From JAFARZ01 sp035651595 (lineage in GTDB: Bacteria; Actinomycetota; Actinomycetes; Streptosporangiales; Streptosporangiaceae): DNA of 8,998 nucleotides. The notes below the pieces were generated by a model. It made no database searches and was not told where the DNA came from. It saw only the letters and a list, made by a program, of their open reading frames with translations. Where the stretch lies: positions 1-8,998 of the forward strand of contig DASRFJ010000306.1 in the NCBI GenBank assembly GCA_035651595.1, given 5' to 3'. A program made the position numbers and the translations under genes. Of the stretch, positions 1 through 8,264 are shown one piece after another (position 1 is the stretch's first letter; every line of letters begins with the position of its first letter).

Positions 1-43
1 CGTCGCCGCGCAGTACCTGCAACAACTGCACGACAACGCGTAA
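1..43 (+). CDS. C-terminal tail of an unidentified gene (partial at left edge)
   Basis: The frame starting at base 2 reads VAAQYLQQLHDNA and stops at TAA (41-43). Eleven of its thirteen sense codons end in G or C and the residues look like a normal protein end, whereas the opposite strand here reads a cysteine-rich, unlikely peptide. Only 13 codons are visible, so the product cannot be named. It would run towards the broken minus-strand gene at 99-231. Confidence 0.3.
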   Translation, partial: VAAQYLQQLHDNA

Positions 44-55
44 CGGCCCGCCCCC

Positions 56-98
56 AGCGTGTCAATTGCGCAGTTGAGCCCACTAGAGCGTGTCAATT
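56..98. repeat. 12-bp direct repeat, two copies 31 bp apart
   Basis: The sequence agcgtgtcaatt occurs at 56-67 and again at 87-98. It lies between the end of the plus-strand partial frame and the point where the minus-strand gene loses sense. It could be a scar or end remnant of a lost mobile element, but no transposase or clear terminal inverted repeat is present, so that origin is inference. Confidence 0.4.
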
Positions 99-231
99 CG
101 CGTCTCGAGTTGGCAAACGCCTCGTAGGTCGCGCCGCGCCCGCCCTGTTCGGTATTGATCACGTAGCCGGCCGGGTTGGCGTCAAGCCAGGCGATGAACG
201 CATCGTCGTCGCGGGGCTGGAAGATGGCCAT
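99..231 (-). pseudogene. 5' fragment of a small minus-strand gene, apparently truncated
   Basis: An open frame starts at ATG 229-231 (or GTG 238-240) and begins MAIFQPRDDDAFIAWLDANP, followed by AGYVINTEQGGRG. This looks like a genuine actinobacterial protein start. From memory it resembles small proteins in which this opening is followed by a conserved Arg-Leu-His-Arg segment and a cysteine motif, but I cannot name the function. After about residue 33 (base 133) the frame turns into unrelated residues (ATYEAFANSRRE). It then crosses a 12-bp direct repeat and stays open to the left edge as implausible cysteine-rich sequence antisense to the plus-strand tail at 1-43. I read this as a gene whose 3' part has been lost by rearrangement. 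It is divergent from the hydrolase, with about 80 bp between the two starts. An intact but unusual short gene is the alternative. Confidence 0.4.
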
Positions 232-257
232 GTCTTCCACAGAACCCTACTGGGTGG

Positions 258-263
258 TATAAG
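258..263 (+). promoter_or_regulatory. Possible -10 element for the SGNH hydrolase gene
   Basis: The hexamer tataag lies 48 bp before the hydrolase start codon, in a relatively AT-rich patch of the 80-bp divergent gap. No good -35 hexamer sits 16-18 bp upstream (the best is ttccac at 235-240), so this is a weak call. Confidence 0.22.
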
Positions 264-300
264 AAAAGTGCGCGCGCATGCTGTAGCCACTCGAAACCAT

Positions 301-304
301 GGAG
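301..304 (+). promoter_or_regulatory. Ribosome binding site for the SGNH hydrolase gene
   Basis: GGAG lies six bases upstream of the ATG at 311. It fixes this start, which also places a complete signal peptide at the N-terminus. Confidence 0.7.
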
Positions 305-310
305 TGACCG

Positions 311-1123
311 ATGCGTCCATTCCGCATTCTCGCAATTGGCGTTGCCGCGCTCACGCTCGGGCTCGCCGCCGCACTCATCGCAACGGGAACCCCCGCCAGA
401 GCCGCTTCCTCCGTCAGGTACGTATCCCTCGGCGACTCCTATGCCTCTGGAGTGGGCGCGGGCAACGAGAGCGGATCGTGCGATCAGAGTCCCAACGCCT
501 TCGGACCCATGTGGGCGTCGGCCAACTCGCCCGCCTCCTTCACGTTCGCCGCCTGCACGGGCGCCACGACGAGCAGTGTCATCAGCGGCCAGCTCTCGTC
601 GCTCAGCGCGTCGACCACGCTGGTCAGCATCGTCATCGGCGGCAATGACGTGGGGTTCTCCTCGATCATGGAAACGTGCGTACTGGAATCCACCAGCTCA
701 TGTGAGAACGCCGTTGCCCAGTCCGAGCAGGTCGCGAACACCACACTGCCCGGCAGCCTCGGCACGCTGTTCGCCGACGTCAAGGCCCATGCTCCGAACG
801 CCAAGGTCGTCGTGCTCGACTACCCCGACTTCTACGACCTCAGCGTGCCGATCTGCATCGGCCTGTCCAGCGGCGATCACCAGGCGCTTGACAACGGCAT
901 CAACGACCTGGACGGGGTCATCCAGACCGCGGCGGGCAAGGCCGGCTTCCACTTCGCCGACGTCCGCGCCCAGTTCTCCGGCCATGAACTGTGCGACGGC
1001 TCGGGCTGGCTGCACTCCCTCAGCATCTTCGACATCCACACCTCCTACCACCCGACCGCAACCGGCCAGGCCGACGGTTATCTCCCGGTGTTCACCGCCG
1101 CCGCCGCGGCCGTCGGCCAGTAA
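311..1123 (+). CDS. Secreted SGNH/GDSL-type hydrolase (lipase/esterase family)
   Basis: This 270-residue protein is a likely exported ester hydrolase of the GDSL_2 type found in actinomycetes, similar in plan to the Streptomyces extracellular lipases. Residues 1-31 form a Sec signal peptide: a basic MRPFR start, a hydrophobic core of about 20 residues, and a probable cleavage site after ALA-type PARA near residue 31. The mature part begins with the block I motif GDSYASG, with nucleophile Ser43. The oxyanion glycine is probably Gly84 (CTGATTS), block III is GGND at 110-113, and the catalytic histidine is His247 in SYHPTATG. Six cysteines (57, 82, 123, 131, 182, 228) could form the three disulfides usual in this group. 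The start is set by GGAG six bases upstream. The gene is alone on its strand and ends 20 bp before a strong hairpin. The natural substrate (lipid, polysaccharide acetyl group or other ester) cannot be told from sequence. All catalytic blocks are present, so it should be active. Confidence 0.93.
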   Translation: MRPFRILAIGVAALTLGLAAALIATGTPARAASSVRYVSLGDSYASGVGAGNESGSCDQSPNAFGPMWASANSPASFTFAACTGATTSSVISGQLSSLSASTTLVSIVIGGNDVGFSSIMETCVLESTSSCENAVAQSEQVANTTLPGSLGTLFADVKAHAPNAKVVVLDYPDFYDLSVPICIGLSSGDHQALDNGINDLDGVIQTAAGKAGFHFADVRAQFSGHELCDGSGWLHSLSIFDIHTSYHPTATGQADGYLPVFTAAAAAVGQ

Positions 1124-1143
1124 CCAGCCACGCGGCGATCGTC

Positions 1144-1173
1144 CTACAGGGTGCCGTCCCCGGCACCCTGTAG
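1144..1173 (+). terminator. Perfect 13-bp hairpin terminator after the hydrolase gene
   Basis: The arm ctacagggtgccg (1144-1156) and its exact complement (1161-1173) enclose a 4-base loop. It starts 20 bp after the hydrolase stop codon and is followed only by two T residues, typical of the U-poor hairpin terminators of high-GC actinomycetes. Being symmetrical, it could also stop any readthrough from the converging operon. Confidence 0.75.
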
Positions 1174-1300
1174 TTGGTGCGGCGGCCAGCGATACACGGG
1201 GGCTGCGTTCGGTGTGCGGGGACCCTGCCTGATGGTGGCTGAGGCTCGCGTGGATCATGTGGCTGGCGATGCGCGGACGCCACTGGCTGCCTCGCATCAA

Positions 1301-1378
1301 TGTGGTGGATTACCCCATCGTGGTAAGTGGACCCTCGTAAACAAGGGTCGCGCCCCCACAAAGGGGAAATCCACCGCG
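1301..1378. other. Cloverleaf-like nested inverted-repeat element in the convergent intergenic gap
   Basis: An outer stem pairs 1301-1311 with 1368-1378 (11 pairs, two of them G-T), including an uninterrupted core of gtggatt (1305-1311) with aatccac (1368-1374). Inside are three small hairpins. The first is acc/ggt (1312-1314 with 1322-1324). The second is gaccct/agggtc (1330-1335 with 1344-1349), with an 8-base loop. The third is cccc/gggg (1354-1357 with 1363-1366), with a 5-base loop. The core span is 70 bases. The rest of the 1174-1480 gap shows no gene. The element lies 3' of both flanking transcripts, so it is not a leader. It could be a small RNA, a 3'-UTR structure or a short interspersed repeat. 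A normal tRNA is excluded: there is no TTC-type T-loop, the anticodon loop is 8 bases, and there is no CCA end. Confidence 0.5.
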
Positions 1379-1441
1379 TTGTTCCGGGATTTATCCGCCG
1401 CTAGCGCCGCCCGCCTCGGCGCGGACCCTGATCATGAACAA

Positions 1442-1459
1442 TTGCACAGATACGTGCAA
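1442..1459 (-). terminator. Candidate hairpin terminator after the transporter operon
   Basis: The arms ttgcac (1442-1447) and gtgcaa (1454-1459) pair around a 6-base loop. The hairpin lies 21 bp beyond the PH-domain stop codon on the minus strand and is followed in that direction by a short T-containing stretch (ttgttc). The stem is short for this organism, so the perfect hairpin at 1144-1173 may be the real stop. Confidence 0.3.
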
Positions 1460-1480
1460 ACCGGGCAGGCATCGGGGTTG

Positions 1481-2125
1481 CTAGACCGCGAGCAGAACGG
1501 CCAGCATCGCGACCGCCGGGGCCACGACGGCCGCGAGGGGGAACCAGGCCCAGCGCACCGTCACTGCGGGCACGACGGCGGAATCGTTTCTGGCGCGTGC
1601 CTTCTCCGCCCGAGCGTCGAGGCGGGCCGCGATTGCATTGGCGGGCGGCAGCGACGCGAGGTACTGGGCGGCGTCGGGAAGCCGGGACGAGATGCCGGTA
1701 CCGGGATCGACGGCGACGCCGCGCAGCTTGGCCACGGCCAGGGACTTCCTCGGCGGCGTGTTCGCGCGGCGCCTGGCCCTGGCCGAGATGTACAGTGCCC
1801 AGCAGTAGATAGTCGTGTCCCCGGCGGTCTCGGCGGTCCGCACGAGCACCCAGTCCGCCGTGTCCACATCCTTGACGGCCGTCCACGGCACGCGGTGATC
1901 ACGGAACGGATTGACCACGGTGATGCCCGCGTCGTCCGCCACCACCTTGGGCCGCAACCCCAGTGCGTACACAACGCCGGTCACCGCCAGCATGATCGCG
2001 CCGGCGCGCACGGCGAGGCCCGCCGACGTGCCCTGGACCGCCCAGTCCACGACGTTCGCCGCGACGAACGCCAGCCACACCCACCACAGGACGACCGGGG
2101 CGGTCAGGCGATAGGTGTCACACAC
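1481..2125 (-). CDS. PH-domain membrane protein (Cfp6-like, bPH_6 type)
   Basis: The 214-residue protein has two N-terminal hydrophobic segments (about 11-29 and 41-56). These are followed by a bacterial PH domain opening with LRPKVVADDAGITVVNP and a VPW motif near residues 79-81. A third hydrophobic segment closes the C-terminus (about 192-213). This is the layout of actinobacterial proteins related to mycobacterial Cfp6 (PF10756), small membrane proteins of unknown function. The start is a GTG at 2123-2125. It is the earliest possible, because an in-frame TGA (the stop of the upstream permease) lies only one codon earlier. No clear Shine-Dalgarno is seen, so translation probably depends on ribosomes ending the permease. 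Its place as the last gene of a peptide-importer operon is not a known functional link. It may simply be carried by the same transcript. The loop between about residues 115 and 190 is rich in Arg and Ala and probably cytoplasmic. Confidence 0.85.
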   Translation of the reverse strand: MCDTYRLTAPVVLWWVWLAFVAANVVDWAVQGTSAGLAVRAGAIMLAVTGVVYALGLRPKVVADDAGITVVNPFRDHRVPWTAVKDVDTADWVLVRTAETAGDTTIYCWALYISARARRRANTPPRKSLAVAKLRGVAVDPGTGISSRLPDAAQYLASLPPANAIAARLDARAEKARARNDSAVVPAVTVRWAWFPLAAVVAPAVAMLAVLLAV

Positions 2126-2128
2126 GGC

Positions 2129-3094
2129 TCACGCGATCCGCACCCTGGGGTCGAGAATCGCGTAGACCATGTCGACCACGATGTTGGCGACCACCACGAA
2201 CGCGGCGGCGACCAGCACGAACCCGATGATCACTGGCAGGTCGTCCTGGGTGATCGCGTTCACCGCGACCTGGCCAAGGCCTTGCAGGCCGAACACCACC
2301 TCGATCACCACCACCCCGCCGAGCAGTTGCCCGACGTCGATGCCCAGCTGGGACACCACCGGTGTGAGCGCCGCCCGCACCCCGTGCCTGAAGATCACCC
2401 GGCGTTCGGACAAGCCTTTGGCCCTGGCGGTCCTGATGTAGTCCTCACCGAGGGTCGTCAGCAGCTGGCCGCGCATCAGCCGGGTGTAGACCGCCGCCTG
2501 GACGACGGCCAGCGAGATCCACGGCAGCAGCATGTGCCCGGTCCATACCCCAAGGCCCTGGCTCGGCCCCGCGTACCCGGCCTGGACCCAGGTGAAGCCG
2601 TGCTGGTTGAGCGGCACGTACACGGCGAGCAGCAGGAGCGAGCCGACCACGAACACCGGCATCGACAGGCCGATCAGCACGGCGACGGTGGATGCCCGGT
2701 CGAACAGGCTGCGCGCCCTGGTCGCGCTGATGATCCCGACGCCGAGCCCGGCGATAAGCCACAGGATCACGCCGCCGATCACGAGCGAGGCCGTGGGCGG
2801 CAGGTCCTGCTTGATCATCGTGTTGACCGACTGCTGGGTGAAGAACGAGTAGCCGAGGTTGCCGTGCAGCAGCCGGTCGAGGAAGCGCCAGTACTGGGTC
2901 ATGATCGGCTGGTTGAGGCCGAGCTGATTGATCACGCTCTGGATCACTTCCGGCGTGGCCGTCCGGCCCGCAAGCTGGTGCGCCACGGTCTGCACCGGCC
3001 GGGCGAAGAACAGGAAGAACGTGCCGGTGGCCACTACCCACAAGACGACGATGCCGGTCAGCACCCGGCGGATGAGGAACCAGAGAAAGCTCAT
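2129..3094 (-). CDS. Peptide/nickel-type ABC transporter permease (DppB/OppB-type)
   Basis: This 321-residue inner-membrane protein is one half of the channel of a Dpp/Opp-class importer. It begins MSFLWFLIRRVLTGI, with a first membrane helix at about 9-30. An external segment of roughly 70 residues follows, including GYSF at 81-84, and then the five-helix permease core. The cytoplasmic EAA loop that contacts an ATPase is at about 217-245 (EDYIRTARAKGLSERRVIF, then AALTP). The protein ends in the usual DPRVR motif (315-319). The open frame extends 48 codons further upstream, but that stretch is antisense-like, Arg-rich residue soup overlapping the previous gene. ATG at 3092-3094 restores the standard DppB N-terminus and gives a 4-bp ATGA overlap with the upstream permease, a sign of translational coupling. 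Length is normal for the family. The ligand cannot be inferred from the permease. Confidence 0.93.
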   Translation of the reverse strand: MSFLWFLIRRVLTGIVVLWVVATGTFFLFFARPVQTVAHQLAGRTATPEVIQSVINQLGLNQPIMTQYWRFLDRLLHGNLGYSFFTQQSVNTMIKQDLPPTASLVIGGVILWLIAGLGVGIISATRARSLFDRASTVAVLIGLSMPVFVVGSLLLLAVYVPLNQHGFTWVQAGYAGPSQGLGVWTGHMLLPWISLAVVQAAVYTRLMRGQLLTTLGEDYIRTARAKGLSERRVIFRHGVRAALTPVVSQLGIDVGQLLGGVVVIEVVFGLQGLGQVAVNAITQDDLPVIIGFVLVAAAFVVVANIVVDMVYAILDPRVRIA

Positions 3095-4067
3095 TGCGCG
3101 CCCCCGCGCCTCGCCTTGCGGCGCGCGGCCAGCAGGCGCTCGGTGGTCGGGTCCATCGCGTCCCTGATGCCGTCGCCGAGCAGGTTGAACGCCAGCGTGG
3201 TGATCAGCAGTGCGAGCGCCGGGAACAGCACGAACCACCAGGCGGTCTGGTAGAAGTTCTGCGCGGCGGCGAGCATGTTCCCCCAGCTCGCGGTCGGCGG
3301 CTGGATGCCGAGCCCGAGGAACGACAGCGTCGACTCGAAGACGACCGCGCTGGGAATGTACAGCGTGGCGAGCACGAGGACCGGAGCGAGCAGGTTCGGC
3401 AGGATGTCGACGAACATGATGCGGAACGGCCCCGCGCCGATCGACCGCGCTGCCTCGATGTACTCCTTCTCTTTCAAAGACAAGGTCTGTCCCCGAACGA
3501 TCCTGGCTATTCCGGCCCAGGAGAAGAATGAGATGACCGCGATGATGATGGTCAGCGATGGACCGAACACCACCGCCAGCGCGAGGGCGAGCACCACGTA
3601 GGGAAACGCCAGCACGGCGTCGGTGAACCTGGCCAGGATCGTGTCGACGATGCCGCCGAAGTAGCCGGCGATGAGGCCGATCGCGACGCCCGCGACGGTC
3701 GCGATCGCCGTGGTCACGATGCCGACGAACAGCGAGATCCGCGCCCCGTAGAAGACCCGGACCATCAGGTCACGGCCGGTGTCATCGGTGCCGAGCCAGA
3801 AGCCGTTGGTACCGGGCGCGACCGGCTGGCCGGCCGCGCTCTCCCCGGCGATCGGGTACGCGGTGTTCGCCGGGTGATGGACGAGCGACGCGAACGCCGG
3901 CGCGAAGATGGCCAGCAGGATCATGGCGATGATCACGGCGAGCGAGGCCATCGAGACCTTGTCCCGCCGGAGCCGGCGCCAGGTCAGCTGCCACTGGCTG
4001 CGGCCCTCGATCGTGCGTCCCGCGAGGTCCTCGACCGTCTGCGCCTGCCAGTTGAGCTCGGTGATGC

Positions 4068-4071
<4 letters not shown>
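3091..4071 (-). CDS. Peptide/nickel-type ABC transporter permease (DppC/OppC-type)
   Basis: This 326-residue inner-membrane protein is the second permease subunit. A cytoplasmic N-tail of about 40 residues leads into helix 1 (about 41-63). The family motif LGTDDTGRDLMVRVFYGAR is at 93-111, followed by a core of five predicted helices. The EAA loop is at about 203-231 (EYIEAARSIGAGPFRI, then ILPNLLAPV). The late motifs FESTLSFLGLGIQPP (245-259) and LLGDGIRDAMDP (297-308) are hallmarks of DppC/OppC. A basic tail ends the protein. The ATG at 4069-4071 overlaps the stop of the upstream ATPase by 4 bp (ATGA). On the minus strand GGAGG lies 8 bases upstream of it, so the start is well supported. 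All conserved blocks are intact. It should pair with the DppB-type permease encoded immediately downstream. Confidence 0.95.
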
Positions 4072-5122
<1,051 letters not shown>

Positions 5123-5123
<1 letters not shown>

Positions 5124-6211
5124 CACACCACCTCCGGATTAGCGGCGATCGCCTGGGCTACCTCGACGGCCGCGCCGCTGCGGCCCTCGCGGACGACCTG
5201 CTCGCGGAGTTCCTCGGCCGCCTCGCCGACGCCGGCCGCCGCGGCGGGCAGCCAGCAGGCGGAAATCTGGCCGCCTTCGGTGCCGACGTGGCGCGGCTCG
5301 GGTTCTTCGATCACGCAGCGGTCGAGCACATAGCCGCAGCGCGGATGGAATGCGCAGCCGGCCGGGAGGTTGATCAGGCTCGGCGGCTGGCCGGGAATCG
5401 GCCGGAGCCGATCGCTGGCGACCGAGCTGTTCGGAATCGATTCGAGCAGGCCCTTGGTGTACGGGTGGTGCGGCTCGTAGAAGATCTGGTGCTTGGTGCC
5501 CTGTTCCGCGACCCGGCCCGCGTACATCACCATCACGTCGTCGGCGATGTCGGCCACCACGCCGAGGTCGTGCGTGATCAGGATCAGCGCCGTGTCCGAC
5601 TCCTGCTGCAGCCGCAGCAGCAGGTCAAGGATCTGTGCCTGCACGGTGGCGTCGAGGGCCGTGGTCGGCTCGTCAGCGATGATCAGCCTCGGCTCGAGCG
5701 CCAGCGCCATGGCGATCATCGCCCGCTGCCGCATGCCACCGGAGAACTGGTGCGGGTAGTCGTCCACCCGCCGCTCGGGACGCGGTATCCCGACGCGGCC
5801 GAGCAGCTCCACCGCCCGCTGCTGCGCTTCGGTCTTGGAGACCTTGGCGACCCCGTCCTGGTGCGCGCGGATCAGCTCCGCGATCTGCCAGCCCACCCGG
5901 TAGAGCGGATGCAGGCTGGTGAGGGGGTCCTGGAAGATCACCGAAATCCGCGCACCACGGACCCGCCGCAGCTGAGCTTCGCTGAGCCGCAGCAGGTCCG
6001 TGCCGTCGAAAACCGCGGTGCCGGTGATGTCTGCCCCCGGCGTGAGGCCGATCAGGGTCTGGGTCAGCACAGTCTTGCCGCTGCCCGATTCGCCGACGAT
6101 GCCGAGGGTCTGCCCCGGTTCGACGCGGAACGAGACGCCGCGCACCGCCCGGACCACCCCGTCGGGGGTCGGGAAGCTGACGGTGAGGTCCGCTACATCT
6201 AGGAGGGCCAC
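5123..6211 (-). CDS. Peptide ABC transporter ATP-binding protein (DppD/OppD-type)
   Basis: This cytoplasmic ATPase of about 362 residues is the partner of the DppF-type subunit. Counting from GTG 6209-6211: Walker A is GESGSGKT at 40-47 (Lys46), Q-loop Gln94 lies in FQDPLTSLHP, the signature SGGM is at 157-160 (FSGGMRQR), Walker B ends Asp180-Glu181, and switch His214 lies in LITHDLG. The FSGGMRQR and ADEPTTALD motifs are characteristic of the D-type subunit. The C-terminal oligopeptide extension has HPYT (249-252) and four cysteines (286, 292, 299, 319), followed by an unusual Ala/Glu-rich tail of about 40 residues. Start: the frame allows GTG 6233-6235, which would overlap the binding-protein gene by 19 bp and add eight residues. 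GTG 6209-6211 gives MALLDVADLTVSFPTPDG, the usual opening of this family, five bases after the upstream TAG. Neither has a clear Shine-Dalgarno, so the start is moderately certain. Function is secure. Confidence 0.93.
5131..5135 (-). promoter_or_regulatory. Ribosome binding site deciding the DppF-type start
   Basis: On the minus strand this reads GGAGG, 7 bases before ATG 5121-5123 and 4 before GTG 5124-5126. It lies inside the 3' end of the DppD-type gene and favours the ATG. Confidence 0.65.
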
Positions 6212-6216
6212 TGTGG

Positions 6217-8067
6217 CTATCGGCTGGCTAGCCACAGGTTGGTGATGTCGTGCTCGCCGATGTCCGGATTGAAGATGGCGTTCCTTACCCGGGCGCTGGA
6301 GAGCATCGCGAAGCCCTGATCCATCGTCGGGACGATCACGGCGTCAGACATGATGATGTGATCGGCCTGCTGCCAGGCGGTCGCCGCCGCTGCCTGCGAG
6401 CTGGCCGTCTCCGCCTGGTGGATCAGGCTGTCGACCTGCGCGTTGCTGTAGCAGCCGTAGTCGACGGTGTTGACGGTGCATGGCTGATCCATCAGCGCCT
6501 GGACCACGGTGCGGCCGTTGTTGCCGAACCAGTCGGGGATCCAGGCGACCTGGGCGATGTCGTACCGGTTGGGCTGGTTGTTGACCGGGGAGTTGCCGGC
6601 GTCGGTGAAGATCGAGGAGCCCTGCTCTGGCTTGCCCTTCAGCGTGATGCCGCACTGGGCGAGCGAGGCCTGCGCGGCCTCGAACCCGCGGGTGTTGGTC
6701 GAGTCGCTCTGGTACAGGGTGATCAACGTCAGGCCGTTCGGGTAGCCCGCCTTGGCGAGGTCCGACTTGCAGGCGGCGACGTCACCGGCGCCCTGGTCGT
6801 CGGGGTAGACGTTGGTGTTCTGGTAGCCGAGGTTGCCCGGCGGGATCACCGTGTTGATGATCGGACCGAGCAGCGAGCCGCCGTACGCGCGCTGGACGGC
6901 CACCTTGTCCAGACCGAGCTCGATGGCCTGCCGCACCGCGAGCTTGCCCATCGCGCCGTTGTCGTCGGGGCTGCGCAGGTTGAACACGTAGTAGGGGATG
7001 GTGGAGGACCATCCCCAGACCTTGAAGTTCGGGTTGTGCGACGCCGCGAGCTGCGGCAGCGACGCCGGGTTGAGCAGGGTGTCGTTCGTGACGTCCTCGG
7101 TGCCGGCTTCGATCTCGGAGATCTGGGTTTGCGAGGACGAGACGCCCTCGGTGAGCACGATCGCGTTCACGTAAGCCTTGCGCAACGTGTCCGTGGCGGC
7201 CTTCCACGCCGGATTCCGGGCCAACGTGATCGACTTGCCCGCGATGTACGAGGTGACCGCGTACGGGCCGTCGGACAGCAGATGCTGGTCCAGCTGGAGG
7301 CTGTTCGGAACGTAGCTGTCGTACTCGACCGGGCGGGCCGAGGCGAACGGCATCGCCAGCATGTTCAGGAAGTCGCTGGCCGGCTGGATGAGAGTGAACC
7401 GCAGCGTCGAGCTGTCCGGTGCGACTATGCCGGGGATGTCGTTGGAGTTCTGGAACGCGGCGATGTTCGCCGCGGTCGCCGGGTGGGCCTTCGCGTTCGC
7501 GAACCAGGCCTGCTCGGCGTCGCAGTACGCCATCATGCCGGCGATCGTGGACTGGTAGTACGAGATGTTGCCGACGAAGCCGCCGGGGGCCGGGTTGCAG
7601 AACGCCTTGAACTCGCGGATGAAGTCCTGCGAGGTGACCGGGCGCGGGAGCGTCGAGTTCCAGTCGACGCCGGGCTTGATATGGAAGGTGTAGGTCTTCC
7701 CGTCAGCGGAGATGCCGCCGTTGGCCTGCGTCGGCACCGCGGTCGCCATGTCGGCGGTGATGGTGACCGTCGCTTTCCAGCCCGCGTCACCGGGTGTGCT
7801 GTAGTTGACGCTCGGATAGGAGACGAGCTGCCTGGTGTACGCGCGCAACAGCTCGTAGTCCGCGGTGTAGTAAGCGGAGACGGTGTCCATGTGGTCCGGC
7901 CCGGAGGCCGCGATGATGCGCAGCGTGCCGCCGTACACGCCGGCTCCCGCCGAGTTTCCGCTGCCCTTCGCGCCCGGTGAGTTCGACGACGAGCTGCACG
8001 CGGCGAGTCCCGCCGCGGTCAGCACCGCCACAGTCAGCGAAATGTAGCGATTTCGTGCACTGGTCAT
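6217..8067 (-). CDS. Family-5 solute-binding lipoprotein of the peptide/nickel ABC transporter
   Basis: This extracytoplasmic ligand-binding protein (SBP_bac_5) is about 616 residues from ATG 8065-8067. The N-terminus has a short basic region (TSARNR), a hydrophobic core and a lipobox LAAC with lipidated Cys24, then a Ser/Gly linker to about residue 43. Family hallmarks follow: GGTLRI (46-51), ADGKTYTFHIKPGVDW (121-136), SDGPYAVTSY (265-274), RQAIELGLDK (379-388) and a late IPDWFG (510-515). Six more cysteines (157, 182, 433, 472, 530, 539) could form three disulfides. The insert between the first two, with SYYQSTIAGMMAYC, is common in actinobacterial members and explains the length beyond the 535 residues of E. 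coli DppA. ATGs at 8085 and 8073 are alternatives. GGGA at 8076-8079 is 8 bases from ATG 8067 and only 2 from 8073, so 8067 is preferred. It is the first gene of the operon. Ligand unknown: peptides are likeliest. Confidence 0.93.
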   Translation of the reverse strand: MTSARNRYISLTVAVLTAAGLAACSSSSNSPGAKGSGNSAGAGVYGGTLRIIAASGPDHMDTVSAYYTADYELLRAYTRQLVSYPSVNYSTPGDAGWKATVTITADMATAVPTQANGGISADGKTYTFHIKPGVDWNSTLPRPVTSQDFIREFKAFCNPAPGGFVGNISYYQSTIAGMMAYCDAEQAWFANAKAHPATAANIAAFQNSNDIPGIVAPDSSTLRFTLIQPASDFLNMLAMPFASARPVEYDSYVPNSLQLDQHLLSDGPYAVTSYIAGKSITLARNPAWKAATDTLRKAYVNAIVLTEGVSSSQTQISEIEAGTEDVTNDTLLNPASLPQLAASHNPNFKVWGWSSTIPYYVFNLRSPDDNGAMGKLAVRQAIELGLDKVAVQRAYGGSLLGPIINTVIPPGNLGYQNTNVYPDDQGAGDVAACKSDLAKAGYPNGLTLITLYQSDSTNTRGFEAAQASLAQCGITLKGKPEQGSSIFTDAGNSPVNNQPNRYDIAQVAWIPDWFGNNGRTVVQALMDQPCTVNTVDYGCYSNAQVDSLIHQAETASSQAAAATAWQQADHIIMSDAVIVPTMDQGFAMLSSARVRNAIFNPDIGEHDITNLWLASR

Positions 8068-8075
8068 GGGCATGT

Positions 8076-8079
8076 TCCC
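8076..8079 (-). promoter_or_regulatory. Ribosome binding site deciding the binding-protein start
   Basis: On the minus strand this reads GGGA, 8 bases before ATG 8065-8067. The two upstream in-frame ATGs (8073, 8085) have no suitably spaced purine-rich site. Confidence 0.45.
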
Positions 8080-8123
8080 ATCCATGTCAGGCGCGGATCG
8101 TTCGCGCCCCGCGCGGACAGGGA

Positions 8124-8137
8124 CTGCCGATCGGTAG
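8124..8137. promoter_or_regulatory. Short palindrome in the operon leader (possible operator)
   Basis: The sequence ctgccgatcggtag is palindromic at its core (ccgatcgg), with pairing continuing outward through one G-T. It lies 57 bp before the binding-protein start and downstream of the proposed promoter. A regulator site is possible, but a chance palindrome of this size is also plausible. Confidence 0.2.
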
Positions 8138-8156
8138 GCTGGCTCCGCCCGCAGGG

Positions 8157-8188
8157 CCGGTAATCGGTCCCATGAGGAGAGATTCCGG
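8157..8188 (-). promoter_or_regulatory. Hairpin in the operon 5' leader
   Basis: The bases ccgg/ccgg (8157-8160 with 8185-8188) and aatc/gatt (8162-8165 with 8181-8184) form an 8-bp stem with one bulged base, closing a 15-base loop. It lies about 45 bp downstream of the proposed -10 and about 90 bp before the binding-protein start, so it would be in the untranslated leader. No known riboswitch consensus is recognised. Confidence 0.3.
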
Positions 8189-8232
8189 CTTGCTCCACGT
8201 TTGCACCAGTACGCGATGGCGGCCGTGGCGCG

Positions 8233-8262
8233 ATTGTGACGGAAAAAGCCCTATTTTGTCAT
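8233..8262 (-). promoter_or_regulatory. Probable promoter of the peptide transporter operon
   Basis: On the minus strand a -35-like ATGACA (8257-8262, five of six to TTGACA) is followed after 18 bp by a -10-like CACAAT (8233-8238, four of six to TATAAT). It sits in the only AT-rich patch of the upstream region and would give a leader of about 160 bases before the binding-protein start. Confidence 0.45.
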
Positions 8263-8264
8263 TT

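Noticed and set aside
1305..1374. Possible tRNA gene
   Set aside because: Size and acceptor-like stem fit, but the T-loop consensus, a 7-base anticodon loop and a CCA end are missing on both strands.
3095..3238. 48-codon N-terminal extension of the DppB-type permease
   Set aside because: It overlaps the DppC-type gene and is Arg-rich without family similarity. ATG 3092-3094 gives the standard N-terminus and an ATGA overlap.
1151..3253. 700-codon plus-strand open frame
   Set aside because: It is antisense to the PH-domain and DppB-type genes. Its product is His/Arg/Asp-rich with no domain, as expected opposite a GC-rich gene.
6250..7980. 576-codon plus-strand open frame
   Set aside because: It lies wholly antisense to the binding-protein gene, whose family motifs are clear. 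The product is Val/Arg/Gly-rich without recognisable domains.
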